This document shows positions 53,061-64,000 of a stretch of DNA of 64,000 bases, piece after piece. Source of the stretch: Liriodendron chinense (taxonomy: Eukaryota > Streptophyta > Magnoliopsida > Magnoliales > Magnoliaceae); assembly GCA_003013855.2 (NCBI GenBank), contig PVNU02001548.1, positions 3,100,001 through 3,164,000 on the forward strand, given 5' to 3'. The position numbers and the translations under genes are program-made. How positions within the stretch are numbered: position 1 is the stretch's first letter; every line of letters starts with the position of its first letter. Below the pieces are notes generated by a model. That model saw only the letters and a list, made by a program, of their open reading frames with translations, did no database searches and had not been told where the DNA came from.

Positions 53061-53573
53061 ATTAGGTGAGACCCCGGATCCACCCAGGTAGGTGGGACCC
53101 CTGACTGTGGGGCCCACACTGATGTATGTGACTTAAATCCACACCGTCCAACCATATTGAAAGCTTGTTTTAAGGCATGATCCCAAAAATGAAGCTGACC
53201 CAAATCTTAGGCGGATCACACCACAGGAAACAGTCTTGATTGAATCCTCACCATTAAAAACTTCATGTGTTTCACCAGAATGTTTATTTGCCATCCAACC
53301 TGTTGATAAGGTCACAAAGACCTAGATGAAAAGGCCACAAAAATATCATCTTGATCCAAAGCTTTTGTGGCCCACAAGAAGTTTTTAATGACGAATTACA
53401 ACTGTTTCCTGTACTATGGTTCATTTGAGACTTAGATCTACTTCATTTTTTGGATCATGCCCTAAAATGAACTTTCAATATGGATGGTCGGCGTGGATGT
53501 AGTCACATACATCACGGTGGGCCTTACAGTCAGGGTCCCATCCACCTCGGTGGATCCGCGCGTCTCACCTAAT
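53061..53573. mobile_element. 513-bp foldback MITE with ~200-bp arms
   Basis: Starts ATTAGGTGAGAC and ends GTCTCACCTAAT. The arms match over about 200 bp ('gatgtatgtgact', 'catattgaaag', 'caggaaacagt', 'cattaaaaacttc'). No target duplication was seen. The loop carries 'tttgccatccaacctgttga'. Confidence 0.8.
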
Positions 53574-54829
53574 CTACTCCCTTGGTTTCCATGCCACGTG
53601 AAACTAGCCCACAGTTTGGATGATTTTAATTTGAATTATTTATATGCCACGTGTATAATTTCTCAGTACCTTGAAATGTTACTATATGCACAACAGCAAT
53701 GTGTAGCTTGGGCTTACAACCCCAAGGCGGGCCTTGGGCCCTACACAATGGGATGGGCCAGGGCTGGCCCAGTAAGAAAAACAGTGACATGATCAAAGGT
53801 TTAAAATAATTTAAATTTAGACGTTTTTCATGGTATCTCCTTCCTTTGTAGAAATTAACTATTGATTATGGATCCGTCAACAGGCCAAGCTCGGCTATTT
53901 TTTCATCGTTGGCCATGGCCTGAATAATGGGTGTAGATTTAAAGCCCAAGGGTCCAAGCCTTAGCTTTGTAGGGCTGGGCCGCCTGGCCCATTGCCACCT
54001 TTAGCAGGGTGGACCATGAGTTTGCTGCCTGCCAAGGTGTGTCTGATCCATGCTCGCCCATATGACCTGGTGCACATTGCAAACAAACAATTAATCCCAC
54101 GAAAGGAGGAATGATCACCTGCAACATGTTGTATGCTACGGCCCTTTTCCTTTAGTGCCCGTTTAGGAGCTTGGATTTGGAATGCTTGGGAATCGGAAAT
54201 TGCAATTACTTTGGATTTGAGGTGATTCTAATCCCTAGTTATGTTTGGTTGAAATGCACTGGAATTTATGTTTGCTAGAATGATTGTAATAAGTGTGTGT
54301 GAGAGAGATATTTGCTAGAATGATTGTAATAAGTCCATTAAAATACATACTTTGCCCAAAAATGAGAAATTTTTGAACGTTGGGTGGGCCACAAATGCAA
54401 GGATTACAAGCAAGCAACTCACCTGACATTTTTTTAACATTTCAGACATTTAGATGGTTCAAATTATTTTATTAATGTGGTTTTAGTGTTGCAGCCAATA
54501 ATTGAATTGTTTTGGAGTATCATTAGCGTGCCATGTCTTATGGATTAGTAGCGCATAGGACTCCTCTAAAAAGTAGCAAAGTAAGCCTTTTATTTGAATT
54601 ACATTGGAATCACATCATTTTGCTGAAATTGTGGACTTGAAATACCTTCTACTTTATTTACCTTCAAATCTAGGGCTGCCAAACACAAAGCAACAAGTTG
54701 GATTTGAAATACACCTATTCACCACCAAATACAAGTGCGTTAGGAGATTTTATTATGGATTTTACCTTGGTATGTACTATCCATGTAAGCCAATGGTGTT
54801 ACTTTCACTAACCTAGTACCAGGTTGGGG
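53574..54829. other. intergenic, hAT-like fragments, no gene
   Basis: At 53700-54000 'gggctggccc / ggcccagccc' stretches resemble the hAT at 18279-19803. At 54258-54334 'tttgctagaatgattgtaat' is directly repeated. No coding frame recognised. Confidence 0.45.
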
Positions 54830-55240
54830 AAACTTTTATGCCATCTACACCGTCCATATGGTAAGATGCCTCATGTGCACCATGGATCCCTAAAAATCAT
54901 GATGATCCAAAACTCGGGCAGGTAACATTAAAAGAAACAGTTGGAATGGGCAAGGCCACTATTAGTTTTGTATATGTTCTACCATGGTTTTCATATGCCA
55001 TCCAATCCATTCATCCTTTGTACCAAAATAGTATGAAATAATTAACCCAAAATCAAACCTATTCCAAAAGTCAGGTGGGCCAGAAACACATGAATTTATA
55101 GATTTGGGTTTGTTTCATTTTTCACCTCATGCCCTAGAATGATCGGACAAAATGGATGGACCGCGTGGAGTGCATACATCAAGGTGGGCCCGATGGTAAG
55201 GGCTGCACCGTCTTGGGGTAGGCCAGGGCTGCACCTAATC
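54830..55240. mobile_element. diverged member of the GGGCCC MITE family
   Basis: Begins with 'tgccatctacaccgtccat' and ends 'atggatggaccgcgtggagt' ... 'aggtgggcccgatgg', the inverse arrangement of the 52-53.6 kb foldbacks, but arm matching is poor. Confidence 0.5.
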
Positions 55241-55670
55241 CACTCCCTGTTGAGTCAGCTTGATTTTTTCCGGGATTAAGACCAAAGATGGGATGGCCTA
55301 CCTGATCAATGGGTGGATGTCGTGCAAATAAAGTCATTATTTTACCCACCTTAGAGAAAGTGACGCACTTGGTGTGTCTGCGAATTACGCCAGCGTCTTC
55401 GCACAAATAGTTATGCAGATCGCTCCTCACACTAAATATGGTAAATGTGCATGATCGGTACTGTTGATATTGTTGGCCACAAGGTTATTTTGACGCAGGC
55501 CGAAAATCTAAGTGATTGGACGACTGGGATTATCTAATTGTTACCAGTTTTACTGGTTGAATGTGGACGGTTACTCCAGATGGCCCATCAAATCAACAAT
55601 CTCAATCGCGACAGAAGTTCGCACATCTATCGCGAGGAGCGCTGCTTCAGACTTCCATGGCTCGAGTGCA

Positions 55671-56035
55671 ATCGCGTTTGGACATTCAACGTAATTGAAT
55701 TGCAATATTAATTCATTACAATTGAATCCAATAAAGAGCAAATGACCAAAGTGGTGCAAGCCACATTTCATTCAAATTGCAATTTGAATCGTTTGAGTCC
55801 AAATTGCAATTGGAGTAGCATCCACTATGGTCATTCGCTCAATGATGAATTGGGTCAATTGCAATTCAGTTCAATTGAGTATCCAAATGCGGCCTAAAAC
55901 TAATGTCAATATAGTCGTTTCAGCTCAATCAAAATAATTATAGCAATTCAATTCTATGGCACGTCGCGTTCAGCTCAATCAAACTAATTATCGCAATTCA
56001 ATTCTATGTCGCATCCAAACACGACCTCCATGTAA
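55671..56035. mobile_element. hAT-like MITE adjacent to the FRO remnant
   Basis: The ends TCGCGTTTGGACATTC and the complement of GTCGCATCCAAACACGA are inverse. 'caattgaat / attcaattg' words are iterated. A 50-bp unit starting at 55921 is repeated at 55971. It lies 34 bp before the first surviving FRO exon. Confidence 0.5.
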
Positions 56036-56068
56036 ATAATGGTCACACACCAAATTTCATTTTTGTAG

Positions 56069-56312
56069 GGCCGACGTATAATCCGACAAGCATTTTGTTC
56101 ATCAACGTGCCGAGCATTTCATCTCTACAATGGCATCCTTTCACTGTGAGCTCCAATTGTAATTTGGAGCCTGATAGGCTGAGTGTGATCATCAAGATAG
56201 AAGGAGATTGGTCCCAAAAACTATGTCAAATACTATCGTCGCCATCCCCGGTGGACCATCTGGATGTTTCCATTGAAGGGCCTTATGGACCAGCTTCAGT
56301 TCATTTCCTAAG
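56069..56312 (+). pseudogene. FRO exon A (FAD-binding part)
   Basis: Acceptor TTTTTGTAG, then frame from PTYNPTSILFINVPS. Ends CTAAG|GTCTAC. HPFT, the flavin-binding motif, is intact (WHPFTVSS). Confidence 0.85.
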
Positions 56313-56573
56313 GTCTACTCTCTTTGCAACATTGGATGGTAATTACAAAAGGTTTAGAGCTTTTTGAGGTAATTACAAAAATAGACTTCCCAAATGTGGA
56401 ACACCTGACAATCAGGCACAGAACATAGGCAGTGTGGTCTGCAAAAAGAACGGCCTGGATCACACACGTACAAAAATTTGGCATGTGTGGGATTCGGATG
56501 GGTATCCTTGCGAGTAGCCATTGCAGATCTCTTCATCCACCCCTTTTGACATAGATTCATAAAACAAGTGCAG

Positions 56574-57176
56574 GTATGATAGACTAGTCTTAGTGAGTGG
56601 TGGCAGCGGCATCACTCCCTTCATCTCCATCATCAAAGAGTTCATCTTCATGGGCCCTACACTAACATCTACACCTCCAACCATAGTCCTCATCAGCTCC
56701 TTCAAAAAACTCTACAGATCTCACCATGCTGGATCTCCTCCTCCCGATGGCCAGGCCCACCTGTGACACATCCCACATCCAACTCCATATCGAGGCCTTC
56801 GTGGCCCAAGAGAAGGACCCCGCCATCGACCACACCAAGACGCAGCTCCAGACCATCTGGTTCAAGCCTGGACCATCAGACGTCCCGATCAAATCGATTA
56901 TGGGCCCCAATAGCTGGCTCTGGCTATGCACCATAATCTCCACTTCGTTCATCATGTTCCTCATATTATTAGGCATTGTCACACATTACCACATATATCC
57001 GATGGACCACAACACCAACAATGTCTACTCAGATTTGGCGTGGGCACTTTCAAACACATTGTTAGCCTGCGTTTGTATAATCACAGCGGCTAGCGGAGCA
57101 GCATTGTGGAACAAGAAGCGTTATGTGACGGAATTAAGGGAACGAAATCCGGAATGTGGACATTGGGACACCGATA
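56574..57176 (+). pseudogene. FRO exon B (NAD-binding and C-terminal helices)
   Basis: Acceptor AAGTGCAG. The exon opens with VSGGSGITPF and switches frame at the A6 run (56704-56709). It then continues DLTMLDLLLPMARPTCDTSH and WLWLCTIISTSFIMFLILLG. It is cut by the retrotransposon after GHWDTD. Confidence 0.85.
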
Positions 57177-57636
57177 TGTAAGAATTTTCTATATTGCGAA
57201 ATACATAGGACCTTGCTGTGCATCAGAGATATGGAGATCAGATAACTAGAATAAAGACTTACCTGTTTAGTGAGCCATCTCCTGTCTAAGATCTGGATCT
57301 TCCTCTCCTGGGATTGCTGTAGAGAAAACCTTAGATGGGGGTTGTTTTTTGTGTTATTCCGGATTGGGGACCCAGCACCCTTTAAATAGGGCTTGTAGTG
57401 GGTGTGGCAGTGTTTGAAACCCACCAAAACACTGCCACCCTTGCTCCATACGAATTTGGCTATTAGGGAATCCATGTTCAACTACAATACTGCCATAGGC
57501 AGTGTAGACGCGCAACCCCTCTTAATTCTGTATATCACGACTGTAGTGGGGTCCACTGATCAGTCCACACATGAATCTGCATCTGTATTCAAATCTGGAC
57601 CATTGATCAGTCGGCCCACTATATAGAAAACTTACA
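57177..57636 (-). repeat. 3' LTR of the FRO-inserted copia
   Basis: 460 bp. On the minus strand a TATA-like CTATTTAAAGGG lies about midway. Supplies a TAA just inside, which ends the interrupted FRO frame. Confidence 0.9.
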
Positions 57637-57652
57637 TTCTCCCACTTGGGCC
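57637..57652 (-). other. polypurine tract
   Basis: The minus strand reads GGCCCAAGTGGGAGAA directly before the 3' LTR, the usual copia plus-strand primer. Confidence 0.8.
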
Positions 57653-58129
57653 ATACTGTTCAATGTCACGGATTTTAATTATACTTAAGTGGTCAACCAA
57701 TATGTCAGATTCTGTGGACAACGTCTTTTCCAATCTAGTCCATCAAGACTACTAACTACTGGATTGTGGTAGTCTACACAACATTAATTGAGGCGAAGTG
57801 AGACGAATCACGGTCACTGGTATCATCAATCTTAATGACGTACATTGTGAACATGGTCGTGTGGTATGAAGGTTACACTCAAGTGTAATTGAAAGTGCCA
57901 ACCTTCAAGAGGTCCTAGGAACTTTCTTAAGATGTCTCCAATGAGACAATACTGAAATTCTACTATTCTCAAAATATATTGTGCACACCAACTGAGAAAT
58001 AGTATAAACCAAAAGATGGAATTATCAAAGTATATGAGATCTCCACGAGTGTCTTGAACAAAATAGATCTATACTGAATCTGAAAACTCCCACTAACTGA
58101 ATGTATCTATGAGGTCATGACTCCCATAG

Positions 58130-59400
58130 ACACTACATACTCCTGAAATGGCGCCACAGGAAGCCCTTTAGTGAGAGGATCAGTTATGATCTCTTTAGTA
58201 CCGATAAAGCTTAATAAACACTTGATGATCCCGCACTTTATCATTTACAATATGATACTTTATGTCGATGTACCTCGACCTTGATGAGTGCTCGCTGTTG
58301 TACGAGAAATGTATCGCAACTGAACTGTCACAAAAAATATTTTCATGGGTTTTGAGATATGCTCCAAGACCCATAAACCAATGAGAAAAATACTGTAGCC
58401 ACATCGCCTGATTTGTAGCTTTATAACATGCGACAAACTCTACCTTTATAGTGGATGAAGCTGTGGTGGATCATTTTACACTTTTCCAAGACACAGTTCC
58501 TCCACTCATAAGAAAGAAATTTAACCGGACGTGGACTTTCTTGTGTCGACGCAGCCAGCATAATCTGCGTCTAAATAATCGACCAAATCCAAATGGTCGG
58601 CTTTCTGTAGGTGAGTTTAAAGTCTTTCGTCCATTGCAGGTAGCGCAACGCTTTCTGCAGTTACTTGCCCAATATTCCAAACCATAAAAGTAATATCCGG
58701 GCGCGTACAGAACTGAGCATACATTATACTCCCACTGCTGACGCGTACGGAATTTACTTTATGCGATCCTTTTCTAAATCATTCTTGAGGCACTGAAAAA
58801 ACTTCTGAACTTGTCACCTTTAGTTATAGGTCATTAAGCATAAAAACCAACTTTGCATGCCAAATCGCTCGAGTGTCCTACCAATGTAGGATCTTTGTGA
58901 CAAATTAAGCAGTCCTCGAGATCTATTCCTATGAATCTCGATGCCTATGATAAAGAAAGTATCATAAAAAAAAGAATCTAATTTCTCATTTATTAGGTTC
59001 ATGGATCTGTAGTGAAAGTAGACGTTTATAAAAGTGATAAATTATTTGTGTCCACTCCATGAGACTATAAGGAATGGATCACGAATATCTGTATATATCA
59101 CTTCTAGTAGTCCTACATTTCTGATTGGTTCATTTTTCCTGATTCTAGTCTGCTTTCTCTTAATGCAATCTGTACAATCTTTAAAATAAGAGAAATCCAA
59201 AGATTGAAGTATTCCATCCCGCACAAGCCTTTCCATTATCTCACAAGAGATATGGCCTAATTGCTCATGTCATAAAATGGAGAAAACTTCATTCCTCTTT
59301 ATTCTCTCTATTCCTGCTCTATTATGCTGCAGGTTTATGTTTAGAACATTTGCGGTATGTAGGTTCGACTGATATAGCTCATTCACAAAAAAAAAAAAAA
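58130..59400 (-). pseudogene. copia pol remnant (pre-integrase and RT/RNase H end)
   Basis: MERLVRDGILQSLDF then CTDCIKRKQTRIRKNEP and YTDIRDPF (59042-59236) are the pre-integrase and first integrase residues. Near 59040 the sequence jumps to the end of RT (DTFFIIGIEIHRNRSRGLLN, about 58850-58960). It continues with broken RNase H frames (MSGGTVSWKSVK, SRYIDIKYHIVNDKVRDHQV) and the tail TDPLTKGLPVAPF near 58150. The catalytic RT core (YVDD-type) and integrase DDE core are absent. Confidence 0.85.
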
Positions 59401-59713
59401 ATTATGGCCAACTAAATTCAAACCAAAGTAAATATTAAAACTTTCATTCTTAAATTTAAAAATGCATCCACATTTAACTGAAAAGGGAAATTAAAAAAAA
59501 TTAAATTTCGCCTTATAAAAGGCACATAAAAATATTTAATTGGTCTAATAATGGCCATTTGCTAATCTAAGTCTGTAGACTCCTACTGCCGCAGCGTTCA
59601 CTTTTACGCCTATTGCCAACGCACACTGATTGCTCCGTGTCAGTTGGCATTCGGTTCTGTAGTATATCCTGCATGGAAGTGCATATGTGAATAGAAGTGC
59701 TATAGTCTATCTA

Positions 59714-60605
59714 TCAGGAATCTGTAGATACTTCAGTTAGATTGCTTTCAAAACAAACAAGATCATGATGATTACCTTTCTTTATCAACCATGCTTTAAA
59801 GCCTTCACAGTCCTTTTTCTGATGTCCTGGCTTCTTGCAAAAGAAGCATCCATCATCAGGACTCCGTCTTTTCTTCTTTGATTTGCCTTTAGATTGTGGC
59901 TGATTGCCACCTGTAGGATCCGAAGAACCTTTTTCTGAATTCTGTTTCCTTTTCTTATTCTTCCATTTTCTCCCTTGTCCTGGGGTTACGAAATTTACAT
60001 TATGTACGATGCCTTGCTTAGCCAACCTTTCCTCCTCTTGGACGCATTGAGAAATCAGTTCGTCCAACGTCCATTTGTCCTTAATAGTATTGAAATTCAC
60101 CTGGAACGTACTGTATTGAGGAGGCAGGGAGATCATGATCAGATAGACAAGCTGATTATCATTAAATTTCAGTCCTAAGTTGCGTATCTTGGATACTACT
60201 TGGATCTGTTCTATAATGAATTCCCTTATGTTTCCTTTACCGTTATAGGTTGCACGGATCAGTTTGCTGAGTAATGAACATAGTTCAGCCTTTTCTGATT
60301 TCGTGAAATGCTTACCTATCTCGGTAAGGAAGTCTTTGGCCTTATCTGTATTAGGCATGGCACCCTTCATGGCCTCTGAAATAGCGTACTTCATGATTTT
60401 GAGGCACATTATATTGGACTCTGTCCAGGCCTTATAGTGAGCTTTTTCCTCTTCTTTGCTTTCAGATGAAGGCTTAGGAGGTTCTGGCTCTCTCAGGGCA
60501 ATGTCCAACTTCATACACCCCAGGACAATCTCAATAGACTCTTTCCATGTATTGTAGTTGGAGCCGGTCAGAAGGGGGACTGTATTATAGCTGTTTGGAA
60601 TGTTA
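59714..60605 (-). CDS. copia Gag, apparently intact
   Basis: The annotated ATG (60514) gives 266 codons, but the frame is open and gag-like upstream to about 60605 (VPLLTGSNYNTWKESIEIVL before MKLDIALREP). Domains: UBN2-type capsid (LISLPPQYSTFQVNFNTIKD near residue 130), then a Lys-rich stretch and the zinc knuckle CFFCKKPGHQKKDC (about residue 223-236). There is no in-frame ATG before the first gag residues: a TGA lies just upstream, and TTATTTTTCAG precedes the frame like a splice acceptor. A spliced leader could therefore supply the start (inference). Stop TGA at 59714. Confidence 0.85.
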
Positions 60606-63428
60606 ACTGAAAAATAAACTCACATTAGACTTTATATTATGAAGTTTCAGGCGAATAAACATTCAATTGATTGAGGGCCTTCAATTGAATTATCCAGGAT
60701 GAATGTGGGCCTAAATAATCAATCCTGACGAGAATCGGCCACATCATCATGACTCCACCTGTGGGTGGAAGTCATAACATGCAGATGGTTCTCCTGAACT
60801 GGAATCTAACGGTGATCGTCTGTGTTTTCGTCACTGTCTGCATGTGTTCATGTCCTTACTAAAGTGGTGATCGTTTGTGTTTTCATCACCGTCTGCATTG
60901 GATGTGAACGTAACTGTATGCAATCCTTTTAACTTAATCCCAATATTAGAAGTCTGAATTCGTGCAAATCTTCACTGATAGTGGTCACTGTGGTGGCTAA
61001 CACTACCAGATCCAACTCCATGATTTTCGACTTAGGACTGCTAATCATGTGTTCATATCCCTACTAAAATGGTGAACGTCTGTGTTTTCGTCACCATCTG
61101 CATGGGGAACAAAAATAACTGTATGCACTCCTTTAAACCCAATATTACAAGTCTAGAATTGTGAAAATCTTCACTAATTGAGGTCACTGTGGTGGCTAAC
61201 ACAATCAGATCCAATCCCACAAAATTTAGACTTAGGATTGCGATTTAATCCTGCCCTCAATGGATTAATCTAAAGTAGTCCGATTTGGCTCAGTTAGTAG
61301 TTGACATTGACCATTGAAAGATGATGAAAATGAAAAGAAACCAACACTTAAGTAAGTTTCATTCACCCATTTCCTTTTAAACCAACGGATCAAGTTAGCT
61401 CTAGAGTATGGGTAATTGGCCCACAACTAAGCCGAATCAAGACTCTATATGATTTGAACATCACAATGAGCATTCCAGGTCTAGCACTTAATCATTCACA
61501 GTATGGATGGTCCAGATAGAATGTTGAATCTAATTTAGGTGGACAATCAGATTCTCATATTAAAGTCCATAAAATGGATGGTTCAAATCTAATACTTAAG
61601 GTCCACATGGTGAAAAAATTCAAATGCTAACTCATCCATCTAGTAAATGAGCCAGATTATACACTCATTAAAAATAGATAGTCCAGATCTAAGAATAAAG
61701 TCCATAAACAAGCCTTTAAAACTTTTAATGGTCATCCAACATGCCTGAAGTAGTGTTTATCATAATGCTTAATAACCTAAACTAGGGGCTATAAATGTCA
61801 GCTTCCATAGGCCTAAAAAAAATATATATATATATGCTAAAATATGGCCCATAAATTTGGCCAAAGCATGCTAAAATCAGGCCCACGAAGCTGGCCCAAA
61901 ATATACTAAAAGCTGGCCCATAAATTTGGCTAAAGCATGCTAAAATCAGGCCTATAGATCTGGCCCAAAACATGTTAAAAAAAGCCTACAAATCTGGCCC
62001 ATAACATGTGGCCAAAATGTGCTAAAAATAGACCACAAATCTGGCCCAAATTATAGGCCAAAACAATCTGAAATATAGGCTAAAATCGAGCCCAAGAGTC
62101 CAGCAAAAAACAGGTTAAAAACAGGCTTAAAGCAGGCCCAAAAGACCACTAAAGTCTGGTCCAAGATAAGCTCTAAATCTTGGCCAAAATAGGCCTAGAA
62201 ACGGCCATAAAAAAAAAGGTTGCAATACCTTTTAAAAGCCCAAGGGCTGGCCCAACCGGCAGCCCATTCAAAGACTGAAGTGGGCGCTGGTCGTGCCTAG
62301 ATATCAGAAGATGGGGCCCACCATGAAACTAATGGCCCATACGATGGCCCAAGCCCTTTCAAACCAGGCCCACGGCCCTACTAAAACAAAGGGCCAGGGC
62401 GCTAGCCCCTCTCAAAAGGATAACAGCCCAGCGGCTGTGGGAGAGAGAGAGAGAGGGAGAGAGTAGGGTGAAAACCCTAACCCCAAAAAAAATATCTCCA
62501 TGCGCCCGGCCGCCGCCGGGCAGTACAGCTACCACGGCCGGGCACCACTGGAGAGTGCATCCACCACGCCCGACTGCTGCTGGAGAGCGTAGCCACCACG
62601 CTCGGCCGCTGGAGTGGGAATGGCTGACCCAACGCCGCTCATCCCCATGGATTCCGTCAACTGAATCGGCACCACAAGCAAAACGGTGTGGCAAATCTGA
62701 GTTTGCCGCTGTCCTGTGCGCAACAGCAGACAGATCAAGGAACCCCTAGCCGTGCCTACTTCCTCATCGCCGCCACCGCTGCCCGGAAACGGCCACCACA
62801 GGTCGATCCCAAATCATTCAATGGCCATGGCTGCTGATTGGAGATGCAGAGGTTTCTTAATCGAAGGTTATTGGCACATCTCTGATCGGCATCGGCCCTG
62901 CTTGATTCCAGCGACATAGTGCCTTTAGGGTTTGAAGGACCCAGTTCTCTACCACATCTCTGATCGGCATCGTACATCATAAGGCCGTTACAAACGGCCG
63001 TAGCAATCTTCTACTACAATGGCAGATGATGTGTCCATAGAGCAATCAGCATCTTCAACTACCAGATTGAAGATGATCAGCTGTCTATAGGGTAACCTTC
63101 AGTTGCTGATACGAAGGTACCAAATCCCTTTTTTTTTTTTTTTTTTTATTTTTATAAACTGAATGATTCTTGTAGAATCCTCTGTTTCTTCAACAATAAG
63201 GCCATATGGCCACAACAATCTCAACTTGAATTATCTTCCCTTGCAATGGCTGTCCACTGGTCATCGATTTAGGTGTCCAGTGGCTGCTACGGCTTCAGAA
63301 ATTCTATTAAAATCGATGGCCCAGATCTGAGACCGTCTTTCCATGAAAATACATTTCAGATCTGACTATGAGGATTCCTGAACAAATTCTATGATTTGAA
63401 CAGATCCACCATACCCAGTGCACAGTAG
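60606..63428 (-). other. 2.8-kb copia leader with internal repeats
   Basis: Unusually long untranslated region between the primer site and gag. A block beginning TGTGTTCATGTCCTTACTAA (60843) is repeated 206 bp on (61049). At 61840-62060 'ctggcccataaatttggc' and 'aagcatgctaaaatcaggcc' recur with a roughly 69-bp spacing. A GC-rich part (62500-62780) and a T23 run near 63129 follow. No convincing coding frame. Confidence 0.6.
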
Positions 63429-63440
63429 GCTCTGATACCA
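63429..63440 (-). other. primer-binding site (tRNA-iMet)
   Basis: The minus strand reads TGGTATCAGAGC two bases after the 5' LTR, identical to the standard plant copia word. Confidence 0.93.
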
Positions 63441-63442
63441 AC

Positions 63443-63901
63443 TGTAAGAATTTTCTATATTGCGGAATACATAGGACCTTGCTGTACATCAGAGATATGG
63501 AGATCAGATAACTAGAATAAAGACTTATCTGTTTGGTGAGCCATCTCCTGTCTGAGATCTGGATCTTCCTCTCCTGGGATTGCTGTAGAGAAAACCTTAG
63601 ATGGGGGTTGTTTTCTGTGTTATCCCGGATTGGGGACCCAGCATCTTTTAAATAGGATTTGTAGTGGGTGTGGCAGTGTTTGAAACCCACCAAAACACTG
63701 CCACCCTTGCTCCACACGAATTTGGCTATCAGGAATCCATGTTCAACTACAATACTGCCATAGGCAGTGTAGACGCACAACCCCTCTTAATTCTGTAGAT
63801 CACGACTGTAGTGGGGTCCACTGATCAGTCCACACATGAATCTGCATCTGTATTCAAATCTGGACCATTGATCAGTCGGCCCACTATATAGAAAACTTAC
63901 A
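63443..63901 (-). repeat. 5' LTR of the FRO-inserted copia
   Basis: 459 bp. TATA-like CTATTTAAAAGATG on the minus strand. Lacks one G present in the other LTR at the 'attagggaatcc / atcaggaatcc' site. Confidence 0.9.
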
Positions 63902-64000
63902 CGACATTGTTGCCAGTTCATGGTTCTACAATGCTGATAGAGAGCTGGAGAGTTTTCCCCACCAGTCCCTTGTACAAGCTACCAAGGTGCACTTTGGTGC
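63902..64000 (+). pseudogene. FRO exon B continued after the insertion, truncated by window edge
   Basis: Immediately after the target duplication the FRO frame resumes (VASSWFYNADRELESFPHQS) and is open to the last base. It covers the conserved FRO C-terminal region, so only a few residues should lie outside the window. Confidence 0.88.

Larger units (their letters stand above)
57177..63901 (-). mobile_element. Ty1/copia element inserted in the FRO exon
   Basis: 6725 bp with LTRs at 57177-57636 and 63443-63901 (460 and 459 bp, TGTAAG...CTTACA). The target duplication is CGATA (57172-57176) and CGACA (63902-63906), 4 of 5 matching. The minus-strand primer-binding word TGGTATCAGAGC at 63429-63440 and purine tract at 57637-57652 fix the orientation. 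By hand count the LTRs differ by 15 substitutions (14 transitions) and one indel, so the insertion is fairly recent. Gag is readable. Integrase core and most of RT are deleted, so it is nonautonomous. Confidence 0.93.
56069..64000 (+). pseudogene. ferric reductase (FRO family) 3' part, disrupted, runs off the window
   Basis: FRO proteins are plasma- or organelle-membrane flavocytochromes that reduce Fe(III)/Cu(II) using NADPH. Segments: 56069-56312 (FAD region, FINVPSISSLQWHPFTVSS then SIEGPYGPASVHFL), a 261-nt intron with GT/AG ends, 56574-57176 (NAD-binding SGGSGITPFISIIKEFIF, then TIWFKPGPSDVPIKSIMGPN, two hydrophobic C-terminal helices, ERNPECGHWDT), and 63902-64000 (DIVASSWFYNADRELESFPH then QSLVQATKVHFG). 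Between the last two lies a 6.7-kb copia element. A one-base surplus in an A6 run (56704-56709) shifts the frame. No heme/transmembrane N-terminal exons are found upstream, where MITEs and then the divergent RIC1 gene lie. The retained intron means a DNA copy, not a retrocopy. The frameshift could be a sequencing error, but the insertion and missing 5' half still argue for a pseudogene. Confidence 0.88.

Noticed and set aside
53574..56068. N-terminal FRO exons (heme and membrane domain)
   Set aside because: Searched by eye for FRO membrane motifs on the plus strand; only MITE sequence found.
62359..62919. GC-rich frames in both strands of the copia leader
   Set aside because: No recognisable domain and overlapping frames in both directions; compositional artefact of GC-rich leader DNA.

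Overview
This is plant nuclear DNA from an angiosperm: spliced genes with GT/AG introns, Ty1/copia elements with tRNA-iMet primer sites, L1-type LINEs, hAT and Mutator-like elements, and many foldback MITEs. The very large TE-filled introns, and MITEs built around 'gtgggcccaccatgatgt'-like words, remind me of woody magnoliid genomes. That lineage guess is inference only. About 80% of the window is intron or repeat. There are two real gene loci, in divergent orientation. Most other open frames come from simple repeats or transposon remnants. || Positions 42-51683 (minus strand) hold one complete gene, a RIC1 homologue (partner of RGP1 in the Golgi RAB6/RABH guanine-nucleotide exchange complex). 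I could place all 23 coding exons by splice phase. They sum to 3384 nt (1127 residues plus stop). Exons are 42-433 bp, but seven introns exceed 2.8 kb and the two largest are about 9.7 and 10.4 kb. One intron has a GC donor, and one acceptor is a triple AG whose first AG is out of frame. || The introns are a nested record of insertions. Intron 21 (exons 22/21): a Mutator-like element, a 29-nt G run and a long TA repeat. Intron 15 (exons 16/15): a degenerate 44-bp minisatellite, a LINE carrying a pol-deleted copia element with a perfect 5-bp duplication, and a foldback element inside another element. Intron 14: a solo LTR with a perfect duplication, a 1.5-kb hAT with a perfect 8-bp duplication, LINE pieces and MITEs. 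Intron 12: a LINE inserted into an older LINE with a 12-bp duplication. Intron 7: an element inside an element. Intron 2: a copia LTR, a LINE with an internal 0.6-kb duplication, and MITEs. || Positions 51.7-56.0 kb are the RIC1 promoter side followed by a cluster of foldback MITEs. || Positions 56069-64000 (plus strand) are the 3' part of a ferric reductase (FRO family) gene. It has a one-base frameshift, and its last visible exon is split by a 6.7-kb copia element on the minus strand. That element has near-identical LTRs and a 5-bp target duplication. It keeps a readable gag but has lost integrase and most of reverse transcriptase. The FRO reading frame resumes exactly after the element and runs off the right edge.
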